Numbered from the stretch's first letter, positions 32,401 to 42,077 are shown. The stretch is 64,000 nucleotides of DNA from Phialophora verrucosa (GCA_002099365.1 MSED01000015.1:372001-436000); one strand, 5' to 3'. Notes: a model not told the origin generated them from the letters alone. Program-made: numbers and translations.

Positions 32401-33265
32401 TCTCGTTGCTCGTAACACCCATGGCAGGCATGGTTTCCCTCCTCTCAGGGCTGACTTTCGGACTTTTACTTGGCTTTCCAAAGACGTCTCTGAACCTCCG
32501 TACAGGGGATTTGCCTCGAACGCTTACGCTGTTCCTCCGAGACTCTGGTCGCAGTGTGTCTGCTCGATCAACCAATCCGGCTGCAAGAGGCGAGCCTGGC
32601 CCTGACTCTAGGACAGGGGCGGTCTTCGGAGAAGGGGAACCAGAGTCCTTCTCGGCAGGCTCAACCAAGGTAGGAATCTGGTCCATCGATAGTCCCTTGA
32701 CAGGGCTTTGCAGACTGTCGCCATCACTGCGTGTGGTTGTGGTGGATATCAGAGGCGATGACATCGATGCGAATCCCACATGAGAATCGCGAGTGACAAG
32801 AGGAGGCGTCTCGATCTCTGAATCGTCAGTGAGCAGACTGGCATCGGGATCACCGCCGTGACTGCTCGCACGCCTACTCAAAGCGGACGGCGGACTTGTC
32901 ATGGCACTCAAGCCGGTACCCGTTCTGCCTCGTGCAAGGTCTTCTACTGCAGCCTTCAACTCAGCCTCGCGCAGTTTCCTCCTCTGCCGCTTGCTGTGGC
33001 CAGGCAACAGCTTGCGCACGCCGCTACTGCCAGACTTGTTGCTACCATCCTGACTTATGGACCGTGCACTCTGTCTCGTGGGCGACTTTTCAATGGTAAT
33101 GGATTCAAGGGAATCGGTTCGTAGGTCTTGTATTGTTTCGTCAATGGCGGGCTCCGATGAGCGACGCCTGTTCGAGAGGACTTTCTTCAGACCCTTCAGC
33201 TGAGGAGAAGGTTCGGGCATCGTCTGGGCGACATGAGGGGAGGATGAGGCAGAAACTGCGGCCAT
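29429..33265 (-). CDS. GRAM/VASt membrane-anchored sterol transfer protein (Lam/Ysp2 family)
   Basis: ER-anchored protein that moves sterol at contact sites between ER and other membranes. 1278 residues, no intron. The first ~650 residues are disordered, Ser/Pro/Thr-rich. A GRAM domain follows at about 670-750 (NRNFHQQFRSVPEDDYLIEDYSC is its start; GHICFFSNILGWVTTVV and IAIQTLHARHTFRSLLYR follow). One VASt sterol-binding domain lies at about 880-1070 (KIIKDEVLPAPLGKIYSLLYG; RQYSYIKPLGGSIGPKQTKC). A basic Lys/Arg stretch precedes a single transmembrane segment near 1133-1152, followed by a Lys/Glu-rich coiled coil to the end. One VASt domain, as in yeast Lam5/Lam6, rather than the two of Lam2/Lam4. 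Confidence 0.92.
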   Translation of the reverse strand: MAAVSASSSPHVAQTMPEPSPQLKGLKKVLSNRRRSSEPAIDETIQDLRTDSLESITIEKSPTRQSARSISQDGSNKSGSSGVRKLLPGHSKRQRRKLREAELKAAVEDLARGRTGTGLSAMTSPPSALSRRASSHGGDPDASLLTDDSEIETPPLVTRDSHVGFASMSSPLISTTTTRSDGDSLQSPVKGLSMDQIPTLVEPAEKDSGSPSPKTAPVLESGPGSPLAAGLVDRADTLRPESRRNSVSVRGKSPVRRFRDVFGKPSKSPKVSPERRETMPAMGVTSNESTITRSNTEIQANKEPSPIDAPPPVPPVPAIIPQTSSMPNLDTSLRPLTPPARLIDTPVTTVTPPTPTDTRFEGTTGSPKSEKPTSKATADGSNIVVSSSGNMISHRRIRSTSSTTHQPSKLSTSVTAPLTPTGDDKRTPSGGIFSSWVSAAQNAATTITNLTGQNRNRSGTNASDPAIKPKTVEESIKEEEESSEPETPRKQLAVETLGSGDLNFEHLGLNGDDASASAPKPELSELRKDSTLEKDVAAAKVEDSLAKRAVSAAYEKMSTTSTPVAEIPDPLGSSMRHAQTIVAANSGERTPPNGSAYEGEMGSIKRTGSVRSKMKRRSRGSSTATGQSAIGAMIGASTATLANPATGPRLTGFTMAPKQRNRNFHQQFRSVPEDDYLIEDYSCALQKEILLAGRVYISEGHICFFSNILGWVTTVVISFEEVVSIERESTAVVFPNAIAIQTLHARHTFRSLLYREQTYDLLIGIWRVSHPASFQKSINGKQLAAEEASAAPVVEDGASAQPSEGSTTEESDSDDDNSAPSLLDSSASAAGSEIADGKIVSRKPSGMNASAVAQTASILAGTAGDVPQPLAAQAGLPDAAKDFPGPATHAATECSDAASHYDKIIKDEVLPAPLGKIYSLLYGPESGFFVRKFLADECKCTEIVFEDDKKGLNNDIKSRQYSYIKPLGGSIGPKQTKCITTENLDAFDLEKAVSITCSTQTPDVPSGGAFSTKTRYCLSWAPGNQTRFQMNCTVEWTAKSWLKGPIEKGAADGQQQYGEQLMKVLKGAVSGRPRGTTNASKGSKLIKKKRKGEKKTRGEKPEEEKKNTPSWGIFEPLRGPLTPVTDILRPVLKMEAVVALLCVMVLFLWIRGPATSTQLSPYKSHSSRMAAYDSLWAREENEFWDWLESRASVDTVVLRQQSAANQRRNKNEANVLAKQKLKQQRQRRLKAASSLDVEARIKEEKINQREMEDAIRITKERLEVLENVMERKKKEKGR

Positions 33266-34188
33266 TCAAGGGTTCAAACGGTGTTCAGGATCTCAATTGA
33301 AGTCGCATAGTCGTGACATCATGCGGACAATGAGGGTGGATGGAAACGAGTGGCACGTGTAGCCCTGTGTACTCGCAAAAAAAGAGGGGCTTTGACATGC
33401 AGTATCACATAGAAACCGATATTGATACGCAGTAGTTGTCGTGAAATGGTCAAAGAAAAAGTGCAGTAGAAGGGAAGAGGGGGCTGAGGACAGTGTGCCC
33501 GTCCTCACACCGATTTTCAGATGCTTTTGGTGTCGAGTCGCCGTGGCTCTTGTTGTTTGCGGTCAGGCCGCCTCCGAAGCTGTCAGGTCAAGGAAAGAGC
33601 TCTGCTGATTAGCTGACCTGCAGCCGGAATGCAAGCGACGGTTTGGGGGTCAAATTGCCATTGGAAACATGCAACTGTCGGTCGCTTGGTGGCTTGCGTA
33701 CTCCTTGAAAGTCGACTACGTATTCGCTAAGTGCTGCCTACATGGTCCTCTCACGCAGGCATTGCTCCGCGTATTGCAGCGGTGGGCTCCTTAATATGCC
33801 GCGTTATAAGCAACCCTGTCGCGTCGCCCAGGGGTGCCCGGAGCTGCAGCGAGCCTTTGCCCAAAGCGGCTTTCAGGGATCGCTTCCCGCCGCCACGGGC
33901 ACCTCCTTCTGGTTGGTGCTGCAGCGTCTCGGCGCCCGTGGAGACGTTCGGGGCCATTTCTCCGAGCCTCGCATATCGTCATGGCAGCCTTGTGACTTCT
34001 ACTACTCGTGACTTGGTACGAGAAGTGCGACATTGTCACTCCAGAAACCCTGAGATGAACGGCTGTGAGAGCGGAGGAGGAATGCAGAGCGATCGGCGCA
34101 TGTTACGGGCATAACCCAGACGATGATCAGAACTTGAAAGCTCCACGAGACTCTCCAGCGCATCCTCGTTGCGACGAACTAAGAATAA
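33266..34188. other. Divergent intergenic region, LAM gene (-) and MIT-like gene (+)
   Basis: 923 bp. Contains one CACGTG near 33353. No convincing ORF; the several overlapping frames at 33731-34114 look random. Confidence 0.5.
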
Positions 34189-35886
34189 ATGGACACGGCA
34201 CCACTGACTCTCGTAAGCACCACTTCGGAGATTGAAGCATCGCAGCTCCTAATTCTGTCTTTGCAGGCTCATACGCACGCCCGAAACGCAGCCCTTGAAT
34301 CACGCCGTCACAACCCGGTCGCGGCCAGTGAAGAACATGACCTCGCCGCAGCAGAGTTCGCCGTAGCCGCTCAAGGGACATCGGACTCGGAAGCCCTTCG
34401 AGTGCTGGAGCTGTTGGAACAACATCACAAAAAGCTAGGGCAGTTGCTGAAGGACGCACACGAAAAGCCGATTGTCAAGAATAGTCCGCCCGCGGCACCT
34501 ACAGCTGATGGCGAGAATGCCACTCCATCGCCAGCACCGCAAAAGCAGGATGCGGCCAGACCTTCTTCACCAGAGACGACTATACACCCGCCGAGATTGC
34601 CTAGAGGGTTGAAATCGAGTACGCGAGAGCTCTCCTCTTCTATCACAAGTAATCTAGCCTCTGCCAGAGGTATACCTAGCAATCGTCAGAAGAGACCTAC
34701 ACCGATATCTCCGCTGGTTTCCACTCAGAATGCCGACGGGCACATCGCTCAAGACGACACGCGAGGCAAGCCTTTTTCGAGAGAGAACACGGACGCGAGC
34801 GATGCTCTTATGTCGCGCTCAAAACAGTCACAGTCACGTCCGTCGTGGGCTCCGCCTGTATCACCTACCAAAGCAGGATCGACTGAAAATCCAACCGAAC
34901 AAGGCTCCGATGCTCCCTTCCAGCAATTCTACGCTACTTTTGAAAGCCTCATATCCAAACTCTCCGCTCCGTTGGCATTCGCCGGCCTCCCGCTCAATAC
35001 ACCAAGCACCGCAAAGACACGCCCGAATTCCTCGCTCCCTTCACCCAAGCAGCCCAAACAGCCGCCCCGACCGACCCCGGCACCCCCTTCCGTCGACTAC
35101 AGCCAACTCATCTCTCGCGCCGCCCTTCGCGCCGTCTCGGGCGGTGGCTCCACGAACCCCTCTGAATCATTCTACGTAGTCCCTACGACCGGCGGCACGA
35201 TCTCCTACGCCGAGATCATGTCGCGCGCCGAGCGCGAGGAAGCCCGCGCCGGCTTCCGTGGCCACCACCGCCAACCCTCCAATCTCACCAACATCTCCGA
35301 AGACGACTTCGTTGACGCACAGAGCACGATCCTCCCAACCGCGCCAGGACCGCCCAGCCGTTTCCGCCGCACTGGCCAGGAAGATGTCAAAGTCGACGGC
35401 AAAACCATGGAAGAACTCGCGCTCGAAAACCAAGCGCTCAAACACCTTTCAGACACGCTTTCCAAGCGCCTCCACGTGTTCGAGATGTCTGCGCAGACCT
35501 CGTCTGCAGCGCTGGCGCAGAGTATCCGCTCCCTGCACAACCGCTCACCCATGCTCTCGCCAGAAAACTCCCGTGGCAAACCTCTCAGCGGCAAACTTCT
35601 GGGCTTCGACAGTAACCCCTCCAACCACCAAGCAGACGAAGCCACGCAGCGGCGCATCACCGAACTGGAAGAAATCCTCCGCAAGAGCGATGCTCGGGCG
35701 AGGAAGAAGGAGGAAGAGAACGCCAAGCTCAAGGAGACCATCACAAAGTATAGAGACAAGTGGGATAGTTTGAAGGCCGGCGCTAAGGCGCGCAGAGAGA
35801 GGGAGCGGGCGGGGAGACATGAAAGGACTGTCACGGAGGAGACTGGGACCGAGGGAGGCGAGGAAGCGAGTGCCGGCGGAGGTTGA
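34189..35886 (+). CDS. MIT-like domain and coiled-coil protein, possibly Atg38/NRBF2-like (two exons)
   Basis: An uninterrupted frame of 565 codons hides a 54-bp intron at 34213-34266 with good donor GTAAGC, branch CTAAT and acceptor TTTGCAG. Splicing gives 547 residues starting MDTAPLTL then AHTHARNAALES. The first ~75 residues then form three amphipathic helices in MIT-domain style (LTLAHTHARNAALESRR; EHDLAAAEFAVAAQGT; EALRVLELLEQHHKKLGQLL). A long Ser/Pro/Thr-rich linker follows. The C-terminal third has two coiled-coil segments (MEELALENQALKHLSDTLS; RRITELEEILRKSDARARKK). An N-terminal MIT plus C-terminal coiled coil is the plan of Atg38/NRBF2 in the autophagy PI3-kinase complex, but sequence identity cannot be judged here. 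Other MIT proteins remain possible. Confidence 0.75.
   Translation: MDTAPLTLVSTTSEIEASQLLILSLQAHTHARNAALESRRHNPVAASEEHDLAAAEFAVAAQGTSDSEALRVLELLEQHHKKLGQLLKDAHEKPIVKNSPPAAPTADGENATPSPAPQKQDAARPSSPETTIHPPRLPRGLKSSTRELSSSITSNLASARGIPSNRQKRPTPISPLVSTQNADGHIAQDDTRGKPFSRENTDASDALMSRSKQSQSRPSWAPPVSPTKAGSTENPTEQGSDAPFQQFYATFESLISKLSAPLAFAGLPLNTPSTAKTRPNSSLPSPKQPKQPPRPTPAPPSVDYSQLISRAALRAVSGGGSTNPSESFYVVPTTGGTISYAEIMSRAEREEARAGFRGHHRQPSNLTNISEDDFVDAQSTILPTAPGPPSRFRRTGQEDVKVDGKTMEELALENQALKHLSDTLSKRLHVFEMSAQTSSAALAQSIRSLHNRSPMLSPENSRGKPLSGKLLGFDSNPSNHQADEATQRRITELEEILRKSDARARKKEEENAKLKETITKYRDKWDSLKAGAKARRERERAGRHERTVTEETGTEGGEEASAGGG
34213..34266 (+). other. In-frame 54-bp intron in the MIT-like gene
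   Basis: GTAAGC donor after codon 8, CTAAT 14 bases before the AG, pyrimidine-rich 3' end TTCTGTCTTTGCAG. Length divisible by three and no stop codon, so it is invisible to ORF callers. Confidence 0.75.
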
Positions 35887-36160
35887 AAGACCGGGCCCAA
35901 AGAGGGTCGAGGCCAAAGGGAGTTACAGGACTGACGCCATATTTACATAGCACGGCAGGGAAATGGAACGACACACTCGCACGGCCCCGGAGACTGCCTG
36001 CCTGCAGGTTGTGATGTCGAATGGATTGGTGCCATCTGCTTTTTGTAAATCTATGGAAGCGCTACACTATATGGTGAGAAGCTCGCTCGCTCGCTCATGC
36101 GACAGGGCCGTATTATTTACTAGAATTATGTGGAAATGTGCGACACATCATCTCCATTGT
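35887..36160. other. Convergent 3' flank
   Basis: 274 bp between the MIT-like gene and the magnesium transporter; nothing recognised. Confidence 0.6.
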
Positions 36161-38440
36161 TCAGTGCTGGGATGGACTGTCAGTCCTGCCATCATTGTCC
36201 CGACCATCTGCGTGACCCTGATCCTCATCTCGGTCTTTCCCGTGGCTTCGCGTCCTGCGGCCATGGCCCATCATCCCCGACAGTGTCTCGCTGAGGGCCC
36301 TTAACCTCGTCTTTCGCTTGCCCATGTCTGTGGCCACGTCTCCTTCGTTATCTTCACGCACTGTGCTCGGTACCGTTTCGTGCGTCCGCGATCGGCTCAG
36401 GTCCTGTGTGCTCTCTGTGCTCCGATTCCGTGCTGCCCAAAGCCCTTGGAGGGCGGCTAGTGGATCATCATCGTCGACACCTTCAGGGACAGCTACGGTC
36501 CGTCGCCGATCGTCAGTGGAGTGCCTTGCCGAACGGGTGCGCCGGATGGCGGCGCGCACAGACCGAGGTGCACCTTCACCTTTCATGATGGAATCTGCGA
36601 CCAAAGCGCTCAGGGAGTTGGAGAGGGGTGCTAGTAGAGGACCGGGAATCGGAATGAGACGAGATATGCTGCCTCGAGCGGAGCGAGGAAGAAAGCTTGG
36701 AGAAGGCGATGGATCGTCTGGCGTCGGGCGTACAGAGCGGTCGGGTGAGGGCGGACGAGGAGAGACAGGTGGCTTTGAGGGTGTCTCTGGATCGGCGGGA
36801 GAAGAGGATGTGCGTTGAAGAGGATTTGACGTCGCGGGAGTAAAGAAAGGTGTGGCATCGTATCGAAGTTCGCTGTGTTGGGGTGTCCGGGGTGGTGGTG
36901 CATCGACTTCTTCAGTGGAAGAGAGCCAAGGATTGCGAATGAGGCTATCCGATGACTCAGCGGGGGTGACTGAGATCGAAGGCACCTCTGACGATACTAC
37001 CGATCGTCGTCGCGGTGTTACGGGGCCGGCTTGTTCTTCGTCTCCGTCGTAGACTGTGAGCTGTTCGCCAAGTGCAGCAGCTGCCAGCTGCGCAGGATCC
37101 CGCGTCAACGGCGTCCGCTCGTCGATGTCGTGTGCTTCCTCGTCCAGGAGACGTATACTCTCCACCTCGTCTCCACCTTCGTCTTCAGCTTCGCCAATCT
37201 CATGACGGTGACTCGTGATTAGATACACTCCAAAGAAAGTCAATAGACAGCCGATGACGAACTTGACAGCCTGGTCCCCTGTCGTATGCTCAAAATCCCT
37301 GTACAGTACCGCCGATCCAATAATGACAGAAAGGGTGAATAGTACAAATTGTGTGGGTATAACCTGGGTAGAATCGTAACTTTGCAAGGCTCGATTCAGA
37401 TATCGAATCTGCATCAGTGCCGAGCCGACAAGGATCAGGACCAGAAAGTAGAAAATGGAGAAGGTGAAGGCCTTGTATAGAGAGGCGGAGAGCAGGGAGG
37501 ACACTCCTTTTGTGGAGAGGGCCGTGTAAGCGCCAAACAGAGCCACCAAACCAAGGTCGACAAGGATGGTTTTTCGACCGTATCGTGGCTCGATGTACAT
37601 CAAACCCACGACAAGGACAGCTGTGATGATCACGTAGAGAAGGAATTCCCATCTCTTGATGGTCCGCCATAATTCACCGGGCCCAAACCTCGTTTCGGTG
37701 TGTCGGGCGGACAAGACGACAACGACAGCCCCAGCAATTGCAACGAGGACGCCACATAGATCCCGCCGGCGGAAGCGTTCCTTGAGCATTAGAGGTGCAA
37801 TCAAACAGTTGGAGATGAGCGCAACAACGCCCAACGGGCTGACGATTGAGGCAGGTGCGAATCCATAGGCGAGAAAATTGCCGGCCTCGCCAATGATCAT
37901 CAACACCAAGCCAAACCACCAATACGGCGATTTCAAATATGAAGCCCTTCCAGAGTCATCATCTGCATCTTTTTCTTGGCCTTCAACCTGCTTTCGACCC
38001 CCGAAAGGAGGTTGAAGAGTCCCGTCTGAAGATTGATGGAGTGGATCGCCCGCCTCTTCGTCGATAATCTTCTGAAACCCGGATATCTCCAAATTCTGCT
38101 TTCTCCGGTCCTCTGCTATGTCTTCCTGCCCATGCGTGCCATAACCACCATCGCGCTTCGGGGCGGGGTGGCCGTTTGCGGAAAGCTTGCGGGATTGAGA
38201 GTACTCGCGGTCGATGAGGATGTGGGCGTATCTCTGAGTGTTCAGCGCAAATGAGATGAGTAGATTGCCCACGATCGCCGTGATAATGCCAATGAGTGAG
38301 GACCATTGATGGATGGAGCCGCCCGGAGACTGCGGTTCATCTTGCTTTAACCAATTGTCTAGTACCACTGTCGCGAGAGGATCGGGAAGGCTGGCAGTAA
38401 TGGGCGCGTGCATTGGGAAGAGACGCTCTTGTCTGGGCAC
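36161..38440 (-). CDS. NIPA-family magnesium transporter with long cytosolic tail
   Basis: Integral membrane protein of the NIPA/DUF803 group within the drug/metabolite transporter superfamily, proposed to carry magnesium. 759 residues, no intron. The first membrane segment is SLIGIITAIVGNLLISFALN (about residues 48-67); a ~100-residue hydrophilic loop follows, then about eight more segments from YWWFGLVLMIIGEAGNFLAY through VKFVIGCLLTFFGVYLI. Signature pieces: SPLGVVALISNCLIAPLMLKE and KGVSSLLS. The last ~350 residues are acidic and Ser/Pro/Arg-rich, probably cytosolic and regulatory. Start at 38440; MHAPITAS nine codons later (38413) is an alternative. Confidence 0.87.
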   Translation of the reverse strand: MPRQERLFPMHAPITASLPDPLATVVLDNWLKQDEPQSPGGSIHQWSSLIGIITAIVGNLLISFALNTQRYAHILIDREYSQSRKLSANGHPAPKRDGGYGTHGQEDIAEDRRKQNLEISGFQKIIDEEAGDPLHQSSDGTLQPPFGGRKQVEGQEKDADDDSGRASYLKSPYWWFGLVLMIIGEAGNFLAYGFAPASIVSPLGVVALISNCLIAPLMLKERFRRRDLCGVLVAIAGAVVVVLSARHTETRFGPGELWRTIKRWEFLLYVIITAVLVVGLMYIEPRYGRKTILVDLGLVALFGAYTALSTKGVSSLLSASLYKAFTFSIFYFLVLILVGSALMQIRYLNRALQSYDSTQVIPTQFVLFTLSVIIGSAVLYRDFEHTTGDQAVKFVIGCLLTFFGVYLITSHRHEIGEAEDEGGDEVESIRLLDEEAHDIDERTPLTRDPAQLAAAALGEQLTVYDGDEEQAGPVTPRRRSVVSSEVPSISVTPAESSDSLIRNPWLSSTEEVDAPPPRTPQHSELRYDATPFFTPATSNPLQRTSSSPADPETPSKPPVSPRPPSPDRSVRPTPDDPSPSPSFLPRSARGSISRLIPIPGPLLAPLSNSLSALVADSIMKGEGAPRSVRAAIRRTRSARHSTDDRRRTVAVPEGVDDDDPLAALQGLWAARNRSTESTQDLSRSRTHETVPSTVREDNEGDVATDMGKRKTRLRALSETLSGMMGHGRRTRSHGKDRDEDQGHADGRDNDGRTDSPSQH

Positions 38441-39671
38441 TGGCAGTCTGTCATGGAAGTTGCCGGGAGTGGTGCAGGCGCGTAGGGTAGCGAGACAGTG
38501 ACATTGGAAACTACCGAGTTAACCAGAAGAGTATTCTTCCGTCAACAAGGCCGATATAGATTTGCTGATATTGATAAGCCGGAGGCATCGTGTCGTGCAA
38601 AGTAGCACTCGGACCATGCCTTCGAGAACTTGGTGTACAAATCTGCTATGCACGTTTACGTCGCAGCGAGCAGGGAACTCGATCTTGGCGGGCCAACCGA
38701 GACCACGGTCACGTGATGCTCGTTCGGACGCTGCCGCCTTAAGGAAACCCACCACTCCCACCTACCGAGTGACCTTCAGCGTTACGATGAGGCAGCCCTA
38801 CTTTGAGGCTACGGAGCGATCATCAAAACGAGCCTTTATGAATCTCCGTACCACTTCTGATCTGCAACGCTGCTTACTTGAAGGTTGAGCGCTTTCAGGT
38901 GGGCTCTGAATGCAGCCCAACCGTCCGTGGATGCGGAGCTCACCATCAAAAGAGCTCTGCGTGACCCGGTAGCCGGCTCCGCAACGATTGCAACAAGGCA
39001 ACTGTGTCCTTGGGGTCCAGCCATCAGGCATAACCACCATTCTCTACTCTCAACCCGTGGCAATTTCTTCGAGTAGACGAGCAAGAACCATTCCTAACGT
39101 GGACCAATCGCACCCGGTTCGATGTGGCGGCTTCGCCAACCTATCAATGCGGGCAATGCAGTGGTGCATGGACAAAGACAAGGAGTACTCCAGCGGCACG
39201 GCGCTCCCTGAATATCGACAGACGAGCTGTTTGCAGAAGAAGTCGATTGGCGATCGCGTGGAGCGCATTAGGCGCATCAAGTGGGCGGAGGAGATGTGAT
39301 GGAGGGACCCTGGCAGGTACATGCCCTGTCCGGGCACCACCTTCCCGGTCTAACATCGAGAAGGGACGCCGGCTGCAGGACCAGGAGTAGATCCGGAGAG
39401 TGTAGTCGCCTTGCAACATACTGTACTTAACAGGGCATGGTTCTGCATAGAGGTCGCCTTCGCAGAGATGGTGCGGTGCTGCTGTGGTTAGCGTGCGTCC
39501 CTTGGGTTCAATACAATCAGTCACCAGAGTACCATAGACAGCTGAGTACCGCGCTGAACAAGCAAGGCAGCATCGAATAACACAAAAGGTTGAAGCACCA
39601 AAGACGACGTATGCTGTACGAGTATTGTTCCAAGTCGAAAGAAGCTTTCATGCCTATCTTGGCGTGCGTAA
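38441..39671. other. Intergenic, no gene seen
   Basis: 1.2 kb upstream of the transporter and downstream of the CVNH gene. A palindromic GTCACGTGA lies at 38709-38717, a bHLH-type (CACGTG) site that could serve the transporter. ORFs are short and overlapping on all frames. Confidence 0.5.
38709..38717. promoter_or_regulatory. CACGTG palindrome upstream of the magnesium transporter
   Basis: Sequence GTCACGTGA, about 270 bp upstream of the transporter start. CACGTG is the core bound by fungal bHLH factors; functionality is not shown. Confidence 0.4.
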
Positions 39672-40919
39672 TTAATCCAGAAAAATCAACTCGCCGTCGT
39701 TGTTGCTGATCCTTTCATCCAGCCGGACCCAAGCCCGGTTCCATCCCCCACCACCAGTACCCAGCTCAGCTTCAAGCACCTTGCCACCCTCGATCAATCT
39801 TACGTTCCGCGCAGAAGCGCCGAAGTTCCCACCACGGTGCCAAGCGAAATGTCCATGTGAGTTGGTCAGGCATTGGTTCAGCGAGATGGAAGAGAGCTTG
39901 CGCTCGCCATGGACATTGGCGCACGACGCGATGAGATCGTAATCCCTGTCCAGCGTAATGCTGTTCGAGGAGGACGAGAAGTTGCCGCGCATCTGGGGTG
40001 CGGCTGGACCACGATTGTCATGGTGCTGTTGATATTGATGCACCCCGTACGCGGCCGTGCCCGCCACCCCTGCGGCTGCAAGACCCTGCTTCTTTTTCTT
40101 TTTCTTCTCGTCATCGGACGAGCTACTGCTGGATGAAGAAGACGAGGACGAGTCGCGCCGAAGACCGGCAGGTCGCTCGAGCTTCTTCTTCTCCTTCTTG
40201 CGCTTCTTCAGGGCATCCTCCGCCAGAGAGCCAGCGATTGCTCCACCAACCGCGCCGAGAAATCCATGGTGGACTTTATGGCCGCCGTAGGCTCCTACCG
40301 CGCCTCCAGCCAGGGCCCCCATAAGTCCACGGTCTTGAGTCGCGTTGGGGTCATTGGGGTCGATAGGAGCGTCGGGGTGGCCTGGATAGCCTTGACTCAT
40401 GTGCACTGGTGGCGGACCGGCAGGCGGAGCGAAGTTGTCATACGGGGTTTGAGCATGTGGTGGGTTAGGCGAGTAAGCGCGTGATCCTTGGTCATTATAG
40501 CCATAATCTTGCGGCGGAGATGAGTAGTTCTGCTGGTGATAGGAATGATCGGGCGGAGGAGCAGTGTACTGATCTGGGTTGTGAGGGTAGCCCTGAGGGG
40601 GAGGCGCCGCGTATTGATCCGATTGATGCTGATACCCTTCAGGCGGAGGGGAAGTGTAATGGCTTTGGTCGTGTGGGTATTGGCCATATGGGGCCTGATA
40701 ACCACCTTGATTGTGGTAGGGTTGCTGGTAGTCCTGAGAAGGTGGGGATCCATAATCATACGGCCTGTGCTGTTCATAGCCCTGATTGTAGGATTGGTCT
40801 CCGTACCCGTGAGGGGGGCCAGAAGGTGGCTGCCATTGTTGATGGCCGTGCTCTCCAGAGTCGCCGTAGCCTTGATGCTGTGGAGGGTATTGATTGTTGT
40901 AGTAGTCCTGACCCGACAT
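39672..40919 (-). CDS. CyanoVirin-N homology (CVNH) protein with prion-like N terminus and glycine zipper
   Basis: 415 residues, no intron. Residues 1-195 are a Tyr/Gln/Pro/Gly/His-rich low-complexity region with repeated SPPP/APPP-Y blocks. Residues ~198-232 form a glycine zipper (GLMGALAGGAVGAYGGHK, then GFLGAVGGAIAGSL), followed by KKRKKEKKK, a 12-serine run and a second Lys run. Residues ~312-414 are a CVNH domain: NFSSSSNSITLD, ASCANVHGERKLSSISLNQC, HFAWHRGGNF, DERISNNDGELIF. CVNH domains bind mannose-type sugars. Only two cysteines remain (Cys333, Cys350), so at most one of the usual two disulfides can form, which fits the lack of a signal peptide. The role is unknown; the zipper may insert into or associate with membranes. 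Confidence 0.88.
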   Translation of the reverse strand: MSGQDYYNNQYPPQHQGYGDSGEHGHQQWQPPSGPPHGYGDQSYNQGYEQHRPYDYGSPPSQDYQQPYHNQGGYQAPYGQYPHDQSHYTSPPPEGYQHQSDQYAAPPPQGYPHNPDQYTAPPPDHSYHQQNYSSPPQDYGYNDQGSRAYSPNPPHAQTPYDNFAPPAGPPPVHMSQGYPGHPDAPIDPNDPNATQDRGLMGALAGGAVGAYGGHKVHHGFLGAVGGAIAGSLAEDALKKRKKEKKKLERPAGLRRDSSSSSSSSSSSSDDEKKKKKKQGLAAAGVAGTAAYGVHQYQQHHDNRGPAAPQMRGNFSSSSNSITLDRDYDLIASCANVHGERKLSSISLNQCLTNSHGHFAWHRGGNFGASARNVRLIEGGKVLEAELGTGGGGWNRAWVRLDERISNNDGELIFLD

Positions 40920-42077
40920 TGTGGTAAGATCACAGTTTCTTTCGATCCGGGCCGATGCGCTCGCAGACTCTCACTATGCGAACTTTCTGAAGTGTCAAAG
41001 CCAGACAGGAAAAAGCCTGGGCGGAAAGGTTGCGCTGATAAAGGACGTCTACTTATGTATTTCAGAGTTAACTCTTAGAGCACGAAGTACGAAGCAGGCA
41101 GCCAGCATTGTTTGAGTTTCACTTGAAGCTGAGCTGAGAAAGAGGCTGGCGGGCTGAGCGTCTGGAGAAGCCACAGAACGAGGAGGGGTGTGGCTGATAG
41201 CTGCAGCACAGCCTCACGGTTCCACGGTTTCTATTGGCTAGCAGAGAGCCGTCGATCACAGCCACACCTAAGCTCCTGTGCCTGATGCTTGAACGCGATA
41301 AGATTGGTGGATCGGTTGAGGAAGACGAACGGTTCAACGCAAGGGAGTGTTCAAGAATTCAGAGCTGTCTCGTCGTATTCGCATCTTGCTTTGAATGTCG
41401 TCTAGTCGGCCCATCTTCTGACTTCTATGTGGAAGTCCACATTAACTGACGCTGTCTTCCTCCCCGCGTCGAATGATGAGCTTCTTCACCTCAAGTTGTC
41501 CCAGCTCTGAGGTTGGCATTTCGGACGAGGCCGTCACTTCGTAGGTTGGACAGTAATCTGATTGTGCTATTCTCCAAGGGTCCCGGCGAATATCTTTGGT
41601 GCCGTTGAATGCACTGGTTGATCTGACCGGTGCAACAAGCTGAGCTACGACCATGGAGGATGTAAACATCGCGTGCACCAGAACCGAGTCCTCGAATTTG
41701 CTCAAGAACTGGTAGCAGTGGTGATGCTTTTCCATTCGATGATACAGCTTGCTTAGCTACGCCCAGCATTGTCTCCCACCTACCTTTATGTTTCCCCATG
41801 CCATTGCCAAATATCCCTTCACAGAACCTTTCGGGCATCGTCGATTTGATAGAAGATCCGTGCAGGTGATAATAGCCGGCATTTTGAAGCTGACCGGATC
41901 ATATGCAGATGTATCCTAGGCTTCCGACGCAAGGAGTTGCATGTGGCTTTCGAAAAATGCAAACGAAGGCGGCCAACCTCTGTCGCTTCGATCAAGGCTG
42001 TGATTGCCTTCACTTTTCTCTGGAAACATTTTCCACAACCGAAAGGAACTTACAAAGGTTCTCTACAGAGATGGTGC
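40920..42077. other. Intergenic; unresolved minus-strand ORFs near 41442-41838
   Basis: Two overlapping minus-strand ORFs (97 and 115 codons) lie at 41442-41838 in different frames. Neither resembles a known family and no convincing intron joins them. The rest of the stretch, including the CVNH gene promoter, shows nothing specific. Confidence 0.4.

Noticed and set aside
39485..39530. tRNA-like boxes (TGGTTAGCG and GGTTCAATAC)
   Set aside because: The two boxes are only about 25 bases apart and the flanks cannot form a cloverleaf.
41442..41838. Two overlapping minus ORFs as a spliced small gene
   Set aside because: No donor/acceptor pair joins them in phase and no family resemblance; left as unresolved.
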